Source of the DNA: Thalassoroseus pseudoceratinae
Lineage (GTDB): Bacteria > Planctomycetota > Planctomycetia > Planctomycetales > Planctomycetaceae
Reading direction: 5' to 3'
Assembly: GCF_011634775.1 (NCBI RefSeq)
Contig: NZ_JAALXT010000003.1
Span: 124,001-188,000 of the forward strand
DNA length: 64,000 nt
Part shown: piece after piece, positions 50,646-59,672 of the stretch
How the letters are laid out: each line of letters begins with the position of its first letter
Numbering within the stretch: the first letter of the stretch is position 1
The notes under the pieces: model-generated
What the model was told of the DNA's origin: nothing
Database searches by the model: none
What the model saw: the letters and a program-made list of their open reading frames with translations, nothing else
Translations under genes and position numbers: made by a program

Positions 50646-52262
50646 TCATCTCGACCGCGGCAGTGTCATAACAAACTCCGCACCGCCGATGTCATCGTTT
50701 CCAACTTCGATGGTACCTCGATGCGCTTCCAGAAACCTCTTCGCAATTGCCATGCCAAGGCCAGTGCCCTTAACCTTGGTTGTCTGAAACGCTTCAAAAA
50801 CATGCTTCCGAATTTGTTCCGGCAGTCCGGGCCCGTTATCGCGGACGGAAACGCACACATGCTGCACACCCTCGATGTCCATATTCTGACACCTCACAGT
50901 AATTTGAACCGGGTCGCTACAAGCAGCCAGTGAGTTCTCGAACAGATTTCGAAACACCTGCTCGATCCGAAACTCATCAAACTCGCAATCGAGGTCGATA
51001 TCGTCGATGACTTCGATCAGTTCGGCGTCTCGGTTCGTTCGCGATACTTTGAGATTCGCCCATGCCTGCCGCCACACCGTTGCCAGGTTGCTGCTCGCGA
51101 TGTGCAGTTGAATCGGTCCGGCGAAGCTGCGAAGTTCATTGTGAAGGTGTTCCAAGTCCGCTTTCGCCCGGCTGATCCGGTTGAGGTCGCCACGAGCTTC
51201 AGAACCTTCTTCGATTTCGTAGTGGAGCACATCCACACTGACCTGGATTCTCTGAAGCGCATTGCGACTTTCGTGAGCGATTGCGGACACCATTTGCCCC
51301 ATCGCCGCCAACCGTTCGGCCTGAACCAATTTGTTCTGACTCTCGGCGAGTTTCGCTTCCGCACACTTTCGGTCGGAGATATCACGGATCATCCCGAGAA
51401 AACCGATCGGCTCGCCGTTGTCATTGCGGATCGTCGTTCCCACGATCTCTCCAGGAAACGTTTTGCCGGACTTTCGTCGCCATTGAATCTCCACAACATC
51501 CAGCGTTTCGCCGATGCTCGTGTTGAAACGCTCTTCGTACATGCGAGCGAAATCGCTCGGGTTTGCATACAAAAGTTCGGTGCTTTTTCCAATCACTTCG
51601 TCCGCTTGATACCCGAATAACGATGACGCGCTCAAACTGAAGTGTTGGATTGTACGATCGAGGTCGCTCGCGATGAGTGCGTCCGGAATCGCCCCGACAA
51701 TCGTTTTGAGCATGGCTCGTTCACGCTCGACGGAACGTTGGTATCGCACGCGTTCGATCGCCAATGCCGCGAGATTAGCGCTGGTCGAGACAAACTCCAA
51801 TTCACATTCGGTCGGTTCTCGCGATTGCTGGGTATACATCGCGAATGTGCCGATGACGTTTCCGGTTGACGAAACGATCGGCTCCGACCAGCACGCCCGC
51901 AAACCGGCTTTCAATGCGAGGTCACGACTATTCTTCCAGAGGGGATCGGTAGCAATATCCGAGACGATCACGCGTTTGCCCGTGTAGACGGCCGTGCCGC
52001 AGGAACCGACAGACGGACCAGGGGCGACGCCATCAATCGCTCGGCAGTACCAGTCCGGCAACTGCCGCGATGCCCCCGTCCTTAGACAACCGGTTTCCTC
52101 ATCGACGAGTAAGATCGAACCGATCATGCTTGGTCGCGATTCCTCGGCGACCTCGATCAATGTTTGAAGAACGTCATCAAGTGAAGCGCCTTGAGCCAAC
52201 TGCTTCAACACGCGGGTTTGGCCGCGTAGGTCGCTTTCCAATAGCTCCTGGGTCGTCTTCAT
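50646..52262 (-). CDS. Soluble GAF-PAS sensor histidine kinase
   Basis: 538 residues with no membrane segment. GAF domain about 20-185 (GPSVGSCGTAVYTGKRVIVSDIATDP), PAS with PAC about 190-305 (ASSLFGYQADEVIGKS, GFLGMIRDISDRK), dimerisation/phosphoacceptor with His330 in SAIAHESRNALQRI, then the ATPase with N-box LFENSLAA, G1 DNGPGLP and G2 GTGLGMAIAKRF. This is an NtrB-like cytosolic kinase. It is divergent from the sigma-54 activator 269 bp away and followed by a stand-alone receiver, so the three form one probable signalling unit. Confidence 0.94.
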   Translation of the reverse strand: MKTTQELLESDLRGQTRVLKQLAQGASLDDVLQTLIEVAEESRPSMIGSILLVDEETGCLRTGASRQLPDWYCRAIDGVAPGPSVGSCGTAVYTGKRVIVSDIATDPLWKNSRDLALKAGLRACWSEPIVSSTGNVIGTFAMYTQQSREPTECELEFVSTSANLAALAIERVRYQRSVERERAMLKTIVGAIPDALIASDLDRTIQHFSLSASSLFGYQADEVIGKSTELLYANPSDFARMYEERFNTSIGETLDVVEIQWRRKSGKTFPGEIVGTTIRNDNGEPIGFLGMIRDISDRKCAEAKLAESQNKLVQAERLAAMGQMVSAIAHESRNALQRIQVSVDVLHYEIEEGSEARGDLNRISRAKADLEHLHNELRSFAGPIQLHIASSNLATVWRQAWANLKVSRTNRDAELIEVIDDIDLDCEFDEFRIEQVFRNLFENSLAACSDPVQITVRCQNMDIEGVQHVCVSVRDNGPGLPEQIRKHVFEAFQTTKVKGTGLGMAIAKRFLEAHRGTIEVGNDDIGGAEFVMTLPRSR

Positions 52263-52531
52263 GAATGGTCTCTCAACTGATCGGCGATTTCCGCCAATGT
52301 TGGGAATTGCCTGGGCGATATCGTTAAACCGTGACCAAAGAACTTGCTCACGTCGTCAGGCGATAGGCTGTTGATACGCACTCGAACTTCGTAGAATTTC
52401 ATTATTCTACTCCACAATGGTCGAATCCCAAGCGTTTGGCTGAGTTCGCCTCACAATTTGGAGTTGCGGCTGGAGTGGTGACAACCGATTCCAACAATTC
52501 CGGAACGCGACGCAAGTTCGAAGCACGTTCT

Positions 52532-53869
52532 ATGGCCGACGAAACATTCGAGATTCTGTTTGTCGACGATGACCCCGATTTTGCCGCGGGGTGCGTCCGT
52601 TGGTTCGAGCGAAACGGGCATCGGGTCACACACACGAGCCGGGGACAAGACGGAATAGCCCAGTGCGAAAAACGCGATTTCGATATCGCCGTGCTGGATT
52701 GGAATCTGCCGGGACTGAGTGGCTTGGAACTCGTCCAGCGGATGCGGGAAATCAACCCCGAAACGGAAATTCTTGTTCTCACGGGCGCGGGAACAATCGA
52801 GAACGCTGTGGAATCCATGCGGCGTGGGGTGTTCGACTTTCTGTCAAAGCCATTTCCCATGGCCGAACTCGAGCGGCGTTGTTTGGGGGCGCTCGAGCGG
52901 CGAAAACTTCGCAAGGAAAACACACAGCTCCGTGAAGTGATCGATCGCAACAAACAGCCGCAAGTTAAAATGATTGGCGAATCTAAGCCGATGAAGAAGG
53001 TCTTTCGGCTTGTCAATCGGGTTGCTCCCACTGAGAATCCCGTTTTGGTGGAAGGTGAGAGCGGTACCGGTAAGGAGTTGATCGCCCAGGCGGTCCATCT
53101 TGGCAGTTCCCGTGCGAATCGCCCGATGGTCACGGTTAACTGTGCAGCCCTGCCCGGCCAGCTTGTCGAGAGCGAACTCTTTGGCCACGAGAAAGGATCG
53201 TTCACCGGAGCCACCGCCGCGAAACCGGGGCTGTTCGAAGTGGCCGATCATAGCACGTTGTTCATCGACGAGATTGGCGAGATGCCGCTCGCACTACAGC
53301 CAAAACTTCTACGCGTACTCGAAGACGGTTCGCTGCGTCGCGTCGGTTCCGAGAAGGAACGGCGTGTGGATGTACGGATCGTCGCCGCGACCAATCGAAC
53401 GCTGAAACAAGAAGTGGAAGAAGGGCGATTCCGCGAGGACTTGTATTACCGGCTCAATGTCTTGACGATTGAACTGCCACCGCTTCGGGAACGTCCGGGT
53501 GACGTTGGTCTGCTGCTAGATCACTTCGTCGGGGATGACCATCGACTGGATGACGATGCTCGCAAATTGCTCGAAACATACGACTGGCCTGGCAACATTC
53601 GTCAGCTCATCAATACGATCAAACGGGCGAAAATTCTCGCAGATGATGTCATCACAACTAAGGATCTTCCCGAAGAATTCGCCCCCCTGCCCTCCTCCGA
53701 GAAGGCAGATGACGGCGTACCAGAGCATTCGCTCATGGCACTTCAACGGACGCATATTTTAAAAGTGCTGAAAGAGCAGAACGGCAACAAGTCCGCCGCG
53801 GCTCGTGTACTTGGGATTGAACGCCGCAAACTGTACCGCATGATGAAGCAGCACGGCATCGAAGGGTAG
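52532..53869 (+). CDS. NtrC-family sigma-54-dependent response regulator
   Basis: 445 residues from ATG 52532 (the longer frame from 52436 is rejected because MADETFEILFVDDDP is the normal receiver start). Receiver with Asp56 in IAVLDWNLPG and FLSKPF; AAA+ core (about 145-375) with Walker A GESGTGKE, the sigma-54 contact loop GSFTGA (usual GAFTGA with Ala to Ser), Walker B LFIDEIGEM and the R-finger region REDLYYRLNV; C-terminal Fis-type HTH KSAAARVLGIERRKLYRMM. It activates sigma-54 promoters when phosphorylated, probably by the adjacent kinase. Confidence 0.95.
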   Translation: MADETFEILFVDDDPDFAAGCVRWFERNGHRVTHTSRGQDGIAQCEKRDFDIAVLDWNLPGLSGLELVQRMREINPETEILVLTGAGTIENAVESMRRGVFDFLSKPFPMAELERRCLGALERRKLRKENTQLREVIDRNKQPQVKMIGESKPMKKVFRLVNRVAPTENPVLVEGESGTGKELIAQAVHLGSSRANRPMVTVNCAALPGQLVESELFGHEKGSFTGATAAKPGLFEVADHSTLFIDEIGEMPLALQPKLLRVLEDGSLRRVGSEKERRVDVRIVAATNRTLKQEVEEGRFREDLYYRLNVLTIELPPLRERPGDVGLLLDHFVGDDHRLDDDARKLLETYDWPGNIRQLINTIKRAKILADDVITTKDLPEEFAPLPSSEKADDGVPEHSLMALQRTHILKVLKEQNGNKSAAARVLGIERRKLYRMMKQHGIEG

Positions 53870-53911
53870 CGGCCAAAAGCACAACGGGGCATGGAGTTGG
53901 AAAGAGCTTTC

Positions 53912-55735
53912 ATGAAGATTCTGATTGTCGTTCTATTGACACTCGTGTTGCAGACGTCGACCGCGTTCACGGCGGAGCCGAAGCAAAAACATCTTAGGCC
54001 GAGTCGAATGTTTCCAATGGACTCGACGAATTCCGAGGAACTTCAGTCGATCGGTGGTGCGGCGGTCGAAGCGGCTGGTGTGCATGGCCAATCCCTCGTT
54101 CTTAGCGGCCGTTTGTTGCTAGCTGTCAAAGATCCGTTGCCGCTTCTGCATTCTCAAAAGCCGTTCTCATTGGTTGTTTGGTTCAATCCCTACCACCTGG
54201 AACGTGGGCAACAAATGATCGCCACAAAAAACCGCTACTCGCTCAACGAACGCGAATGGAGCGTAATGATCGACCGCGATCAAAAGTTGCGGCTCTATGT
54301 CCGTCAGGATGGCTGGAAGACGACGCACGCTAGCGAAACCCTCAAGCCAGGGCATTGGCATCAAGTGGTCGTGACGATTGGTCGCGACCGTGCGCAACTG
54401 TGGTTGAACGGAAAACATGCTGGCTCGATTGCACTCAAGCGGCCAATTCCACAAACGAATGCTCCACTAACGTTCGGGGGTGTGGATGACAACGGTCACA
54501 TTCGGCAAACTTTTCTGGGCGCGATTGATCATGCGTTGCTGTTCGATCATCAGCTGACACCAAGTGAGATCGCAACGCTCTATCACCCTGTGAAGGTAAC
54601 CCACATACTTCCGGAGTTCGCGAAGCCGTTCCCGCTTTGGGATGTTACACGCCCCTTGCCAAAAGCCAATGAGATTGCCGATCTGAAAAGCGTCGAGTTC
54701 CAAGTCATCAAGGAATGGAATTTGAATAAGGACGGTTACCGATTCCTCCATGGTGTCGGACTTTGCTGGCATCAAGGAAAGCTCTATGCATCTATCGGCC
54801 ACAACAGAGGTGCTGAGAACACGGTGACTGAAGAAGCTCAATACCGAGTCAGTGACGATAACGGTCGCTCTTGGAGTGAACTACGAGTGATTGATGCCGG
54901 TGACGAACCGAATCTCGCGGTCAGTCATGGTGTGTTTCTTTCCCATCGTGGCAAACTATGGGCGTTCCACGGAGCGTATACGAATAAGATGGAACAGATT
55001 CACACGCGGGCATACACGCTCGGTGAGGATTCCGGCGAATGGACCAAGCATGGCGTTGTGATCCGCAACGGTTTTTGGCCAATGAATCAGCCGGTCAGGA
55101 TGCCAAATGGAAACTGGATTATGCCGGGCTTTTCGGGAGGACGGTATTCCAATGACCGTGTGTTTCTGGCTGCTGTCGCGATTAGTCACGGCGACGACCT
55201 TACCCAATGGGACTATGTTGAGATCCCCGCGAGCAGACACATCGCTCGTATGTGGGGAGAGTCGGCTCTCTACCTCGACGGAAAACGCGTGGTCAACATC
55301 GCACGGTATGGAGAGGAAGCAAAGGCATTGGTGGCTATCAGCGAAGATTACGGCCGAACTTGGACGGACTCTCGCGTTAGTAATTTGCCAATGGCTACGT
55401 CGAAGCCAGCAGCTGGAACGCTGAGCAATGGTCAACACTATTTAGTCTGCACGACCGCCAAAGACAACGGTGGTCAACGGACTCCGCTAACAATCACAGT
55501 GACTGCTCCGGGAAACTCACTGTTTCAAAAAGTGTTCGTGATTCGCAGATCGCGACTTGAGGGGCAGCCGGGAGAGTCAGCCGATCATCTCAGTCTTTCG
55601 TATCCGTATGCTGTTGAGCATGACGGCCACCTCTACGTTGGCTATTCAAACAACGGCGGTCGCAGCGGAAACCTCAACAGTGCTGAATTGGCGATCATCC
55701 CAATTGAACAGCTTAAGTTGCCAACTGGGCGATAG
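53912..55735 (+). CDS. Secreted LamG plus sialidase-like propeller protein
   Basis: 607 residues from ATG 53912, which begins a signal peptide (MKILIVVLLTLVLQTSTAFTAEP). About 40-235 is a LamG-type sandwich (FSLVVWFNPYHLERG, HWHQVVVTIGRDRAQLWLNGKHAGS, LDHALLFDHQLTPSEIATLY-like end). About 265-600 is a propeller with Asp-box elements (SDDNGRSW, SEDYGRTW). The RIP arginine motif is not visible. It starts 42 bp after the sigma-54 regulator and is followed by two more secreted proteins on the same strand. Confidence 0.82.
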   Translation: MKILIVVLLTLVLQTSTAFTAEPKQKHLRPSRMFPMDSTNSEELQSIGGAAVEAAGVHGQSLVLSGRLLLAVKDPLPLLHSQKPFSLVVWFNPYHLERGQQMIATKNRYSLNEREWSVMIDRDQKLRLYVRQDGWKTTHASETLKPGHWHQVVVTIGRDRAQLWLNGKHAGSIALKRPIPQTNAPLTFGGVDDNGHIRQTFLGAIDHALLFDHQLTPSEIATLYHPVKVTHILPEFAKPFPLWDVTRPLPKANEIADLKSVEFQVIKEWNLNKDGYRFLHGVGLCWHQGKLYASIGHNRGAENTVTEEAQYRVSDDNGRSWSELRVIDAGDEPNLAVSHGVFLSHRGKLWAFHGAYTNKMEQIHTRAYTLGEDSGEWTKHGVVIRNGFWPMNQPVRMPNGNWIMPGFSGGRYSNDRVFLAAVAISHGDDLTQWDYVEIPASRHIARMWGESALYLDGKRVVNIARYGEEAKALVAISEDYGRTWTDSRVSNLPMATSKPAAGTLSNGQHYLVCTTAKDNGGQRTPLTITVTAPGNSLFQKVFVIRRSRLEGQPGESADHLSLSYPYAVEHDGHLYVGYSNNGGRSGNLNSAELAIIPIEQLKLPTGR

Positions 55736-55799
55736 AACGATTTTCCCGCAATACGTCAATCAATCGATCAATTATTAGTCCTACCCTAGGAAATCGCTC

Positions 55800-57968
55800 G
55801 TGACACTAGACTATCAAACTCAACATCAAACGACTGTTAGACGTCGGGCGAGATGTCTCGCTCTTGTTCTTGCCGCCGCTATGTTGATGCCTGGCTCAAT
55901 GCTAATGGCTCAACAATCGGCGTCGCGACAGGAAGCAGGTTCAAAGAACGTTGAGACGGCCGATGTCATCGTCTACGGTTCCACCCCTGGCGGATTCTGT
56001 GCAGCAATCGCAGCCGCACGGGAAGGGGCATCGGTTATCCTGCTTGAACCGACGGATCATATCGGTGCGATGAGCACCGGAGGGTTAAGTCACTGTGACT
56101 CCAACCAAATGGTCCGCAGTACATTAATGGGGCTGTTTCATGAATGGCATACTCGGATTGTGAAGGACTACACGGATCGTGGTCTCAAAGCCCCATATGA
56201 TCCGGCGAAGAAAGATCAGTCCCGGTGGACGTTCGAGCCCCATGTCGCAATGCGTGTGACGATGCAGATGCTCGACGAAGCCGGAGTCACGGTACGGAAA
56301 GAACGCTATCTCAAGTCAGTCATTAAAGACGGAGCCTGGATCAAAACGTTGATCACATCGAATGGCCAGTTCGCCGCGAAGGTGTTTGTCGACGGCACTT
56401 ACGAAGGCGACCTGATGGCGGCCGCCGGAGTCGATTGGACGATCGGCCGTGAAGGGCGGGACGAATACGGGGAGTCACTCGCCGGCAAACAATACCCCAA
56501 GTCGAAGATGCCGATCGATGGATTCGATGAGCAAGGGCAACTATTACCGTTGGTCACTGCGAAAGAAATGGGCGACGATGCGGCTGGCGATGACAATGTG
56601 ATGACTTACAGTTTTCGCCTCTGTCTCACAGAAGACCCAGGCAATCGTGTACCGATGCCCAAGCCGACACACTATGATCCCACTCGGTTTGAAATCGTCC
56701 GTCGTGCGTTGCGGGCAGGCGTGAAACGCGTCGGCTTTGATCTCTACCCGCTTCCTGGAAACAAGCTCGATGGCAATAACTCCATTGGCGGACAGTTTTC
56801 GATCGGTTTGGTTGGTGGTGGCAAAGACTGGCATGCTGCGGACGAGGTCGGTCGCAAAAAGATTTGGGAAGCCCACAAACAATACACGCTTGAGTTCTAT
56901 CATTTCCTGACGACAGATGAAGCCGTCCCAAAGTCAATGCGGGATCGCTATTCACGGCTCGGTTTGTGCAAAGATGAGTTCGCCGGCTATGACCATTTCT
57001 CACCGGCGCTCTATGTCCGTGAGTCGCGACGCATGAAGGGACTGTATGTCATTAGTCAAAGGGACATTTTAGAAACAACCGAGAAAGATGATCCGATTGC
57101 GATTTCGTCGTTTCCGATCGACTCGCACGACTGTCAACGAATCGCCCTTGAAAGTGGTGGTGTTATCAACGAGGGCACCATCTATCCCGTCCGACGGAAG
57201 AACCCGAAACAAGGTTATGCATACCATGTTCCGTATCGATCGATCCTGCCGAAGCCGGATCAGTGTGAGAACCTACTAGTGCCCATTGCGTTGTCCTGTA
57301 CGCACGTCGGCATTTCGTCCCTTCGGATCGAAGGGGCATGGATGGTGATTGGTCAGGGAGCCGGTGTTGCAGCGGCGTTAGCAGCCGATCGAGAAGTGTC
57401 GGTCCAGGAACTGGAGTACGCACAGCTCCGAAAACGACTTCTCGCACAAGGGCAGGTGTTGGAACTGCCTGAGGTTGTGGAGTTGCCTGTCGAAAAGAGT
57501 TCGATCGCAGTTGAAACACTTTCCGGCCTTGTACTCGATGACTCGCAGGCAAAGCTCAAGGGAAGTTGGTCGCGTTCAACGAATTTCCAACCCTATATCG
57601 AAGATGGCTATATCTATAGCGGGGAGAAAGACTCTACGGAAACCGGGAACGGTCAAACTTCGGCGACCTTTCAGTTTCGCCTGCCATCATCCGGACAGTA
57701 TCAAATTCTGATGGCGTACTCCGCTCACGAAACTCGGGCAAGAGCGGTCCCCGTCATCGTCAAATCCGGTGATACACAGGTGACGTTGAAAGTTGATCAA
57801 CGCAAGCCGCTACCATCAGGGAAACACTTTCGTCCGATCGGCACAGTTAAACTTTCGGCAGACGAAGATACGATCATTCAAGTTACGAATGCGGGCACTA
57901 AGGGGTTTGTCATCCTCGATGCTCTGCAGTTGGTAGCTGTTGAGTCAACGGAAAAAGAAGGGAAGTAG
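55800..57968 (+). CDS. Secreted FAD-dependent oxidoreductase with golvesin-like domain
   Basis: 722 residues from GTG 55800; the N-terminal 40 residues form a signal peptide with a long basic lead (RRRARCLALVLAAAMLMPG). FAD oxidoreductase about 52-560 (DVIVYGSTPGGFCAAIAAAREGASVILLEP, HIGAMSTGGLSHCD, VDGTYEGDLMAAAGV). Golvesin/xanthan-lyase-like domain about 585-715 (LVLDDSQAKLKGSWS, GFVILDALQLVAVES). It is paralogous to the first two domains of the protein at 4720-8037 but ends without a sulfatase. Confidence 0.88.
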   Translation: MTLDYQTQHQTTVRRRARCLALVLAAAMLMPGSMLMAQQSASRQEAGSKNVETADVIVYGSTPGGFCAAIAAAREGASVILLEPTDHIGAMSTGGLSHCDSNQMVRSTLMGLFHEWHTRIVKDYTDRGLKAPYDPAKKDQSRWTFEPHVAMRVTMQMLDEAGVTVRKERYLKSVIKDGAWIKTLITSNGQFAAKVFVDGTYEGDLMAAAGVDWTIGREGRDEYGESLAGKQYPKSKMPIDGFDEQGQLLPLVTAKEMGDDAAGDDNVMTYSFRLCLTEDPGNRVPMPKPTHYDPTRFEIVRRALRAGVKRVGFDLYPLPGNKLDGNNSIGGQFSIGLVGGGKDWHAADEVGRKKIWEAHKQYTLEFYHFLTTDEAVPKSMRDRYSRLGLCKDEFAGYDHFSPALYVRESRRMKGLYVISQRDILETTEKDDPIAISSFPIDSHDCQRIALESGGVINEGTIYPVRRKNPKQGYAYHVPYRSILPKPDQCENLLVPIALSCTHVGISSLRIEGAWMVIGQGAGVAAALAADREVSVQELEYAQLRKRLLAQGQVLELPEVVELPVEKSSIAVETLSGLVLDDSQAKLKGSWSRSTNFQPYIEDGYIYSGEKDSTETGNGQTSATFQFRLPSSGQYQILMAYSAHETRARAVPVIVKSGDTQVTLKVDQRKPLPSGKHFRPIGTVKLSADEDTIIQVTNAGTKGFVILDALQLVAVESTEKEGK

Positions 57969-58176
57969 ATTCGTCCTATGGCCTCATGAAGCGTTTATGA
58001 ATCGCTCGCCTGCCATACTTGCTTTGGGAGGTGCAGTTTTAGCAGTTCAACTTCCTCTGAAGTTATCGTTGAATTGTGATCAGTCAGCGATACGTCTTGC
58101 ACTTTGGCATCTTGCAAACTCCCACTTCCTGCTGATATTGAATTTCACTCTTGATACACCTTGTGATTGGATTTCC

Positions 58177-59472
58177 ATGTTTAGTCTGCGTACACTTTTT
58201 TCAGTCCGCTCGTGTCTATTTATGAGTCTATTCTTCGCGTCTGGGCTAGGCGTTGCCGATGATCAACCGGCTAGCCCACCAAAGTATAGGAATGCGGCGG
58301 CGGGTGAGGAATCGCTTGTTCAATCTATTGAGAAGGTTACGCTTCGTCGCAATCGGGATGGCAAAAGGATCACTTGGTTTCATCCTCGCGGTTGTATCGT
58401 GCCGAATTCCGACGGTGGATCGAACGTCTTGATGACGCTTCAGGAAATCGGCGGTTCGGACTATTTTGGCCCGGTGCAATGGAGCGAGTCCAGCGATCAG
58501 GGGCGGACCTGGAGTGACCCCAAACCGATCCCAGCTCTCGCTCGCGAACCCGTGGCGGGTCATCCGGGTTTGAAAGCCGGAGTTTGTGATGTCGTTCCGC
58601 AATATCATCCCCAAACAGGAACTGTGTTAGCTTTGGGGCACGTCGTGTTCTATCGTGGCCCACGTTTCGCACGAGGCGATCAACTCGCCCGGTACCCTGT
58701 CTATGCGGTCCGGCGACCGGATGGGACTTGGTCAGAACGGAAGAGGTTGAAGTGGGATGATCCGCGTGGCGGGAACATCTATACCAACAATTGTGGCCAA
58801 CGAATTGTCCTGCCGAACGGTGAGATTGTGATGGCCTTCACGTTTGGTCCGACCGCGAAAAACCGGATGGTCGCGGGAGTCCGTTGCTCGTTCGACGGCG
58901 AGGAACTCAAAATTCTCGAGGTAGGTCCAGCACTGGAAAACCCAGTTGGACGGGGTTTGCTGGAACCATCTGTCGCACAGTTCAAAGACAAGTTTTACTT
59001 AACGATCCGAGCGGAAGATGGGCATGGATATGTGGCTGTCAGCGACGATGGGCTCAACTATCAGCGGAAGACCGCGTGGGCATGGGATGACGGTGAGCCA
59101 ATCGAAATGTCGACTACACAGCAACATTGGCTGACGCACTCGGACGGATTGTTTTTGGTCTACACACGGAAAGCGGCGAGTAATGCGAAGGTGATCCGAT
59201 GGCGAAGTCCGTTGTGGATCGCCGAAGTCGATCCCGAAAAACTGTGCTTGATCCGTGATTCGGAACAAGTTGTCCTACCCTTGATTGGAGACGGCGTTCA
59301 AAACCCCGACGACGTGGCTCTGATGGGGAACTTCCATGTAACGAATATGAGTCCGCAGGAATCGTGCGTCACCGTCGGAGAATGGCTGCCTCGTCGTGGA
59401 GCAAAAGGTGACCTATTGATGGCGAGAATCCGTTGGGCCAAACCGAATCAACTCGTTCAGCAAGCGAAGTGA
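58177..59472 (+). CDS. Secreted sialidase-like propeller protein
   Basis: 431 residues from ATG 58177, chosen as it begins a signal peptide (MFSLRTLFSVRSCLFMSLFFASGLGVADD); the open frame to 57940 overlaps the previous gene. Asp-box elements include SESSDQGRTW and a weaker VSDDGLNY. Conserved-looking segments are HPRGCIVPNSDGGSN, LEPSVAQFKDKFYLTIRAEDGHGYVAVSDDG and NFHVTNMSPQES. It belongs to the sialidase/BNR fold; substrate unknown. It closes the three-gene secreted block 53912-59472. Confidence 0.8.
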   Translation: MFSLRTLFSVRSCLFMSLFFASGLGVADDQPASPPKYRNAAAGEESLVQSIEKVTLRRNRDGKRITWFHPRGCIVPNSDGGSNVLMTLQEIGGSDYFGPVQWSESSDQGRTWSDPKPIPALAREPVAGHPGLKAGVCDVVPQYHPQTGTVLALGHVVFYRGPRFARGDQLARYPVYAVRRPDGTWSERKRLKWDDPRGGNIYTNNCGQRIVLPNGEIVMAFTFGPTAKNRMVAGVRCSFDGEELKILEVGPALENPVGRGLLEPSVAQFKDKFYLTIRAEDGHGYVAVSDDGLNYQRKTAWAWDDGEPIEMSTTQQHWLTHSDGLFLVYTRKAASNAKVIRWRSPLWIAEVDPEKLCLIRDSEQVVLPLIGDGVQNPDDVALMGNFHVTNMSPQESCVTVGEWLPRRGAKGDLLMARIRWAKPNQLVQQAK

Positions 59473-59568
59473 TGGTCTGCCTCTATTGACATGTTCGCCT
59501 GCATTTAGCTTGATTGATCCATCTGAAGGCTCGGATGGAACCATATCGCAGAGGATTCAGGAAATGAA

Positions 59569-59607
59569 GTTGCCCGTTGAGTCGTATGGCACATCTCAAC
59601 GGGCAAC
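59569..59607. terminator. Perfect 13-bp hairpin between converging genes
   Basis: GTTGCCCGTTGAG (59569-59581) and CTCAACGGGCAAC (59595-59607) pair perfectly around a 13-base loop, between the stop of the propeller gene and the stop of the surface-protein gene. T-runs are short on both sides, so it may act as a bidirectional terminator or mRNA 3' end stabiliser. Confidence 0.55.
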
Positions 59608-59672
59608 TATAGTTCTCTAGCGGAGTGATAGACTAGTTTCTAAGTTGAAAGAACAATCCCGCGTCACTTCAA

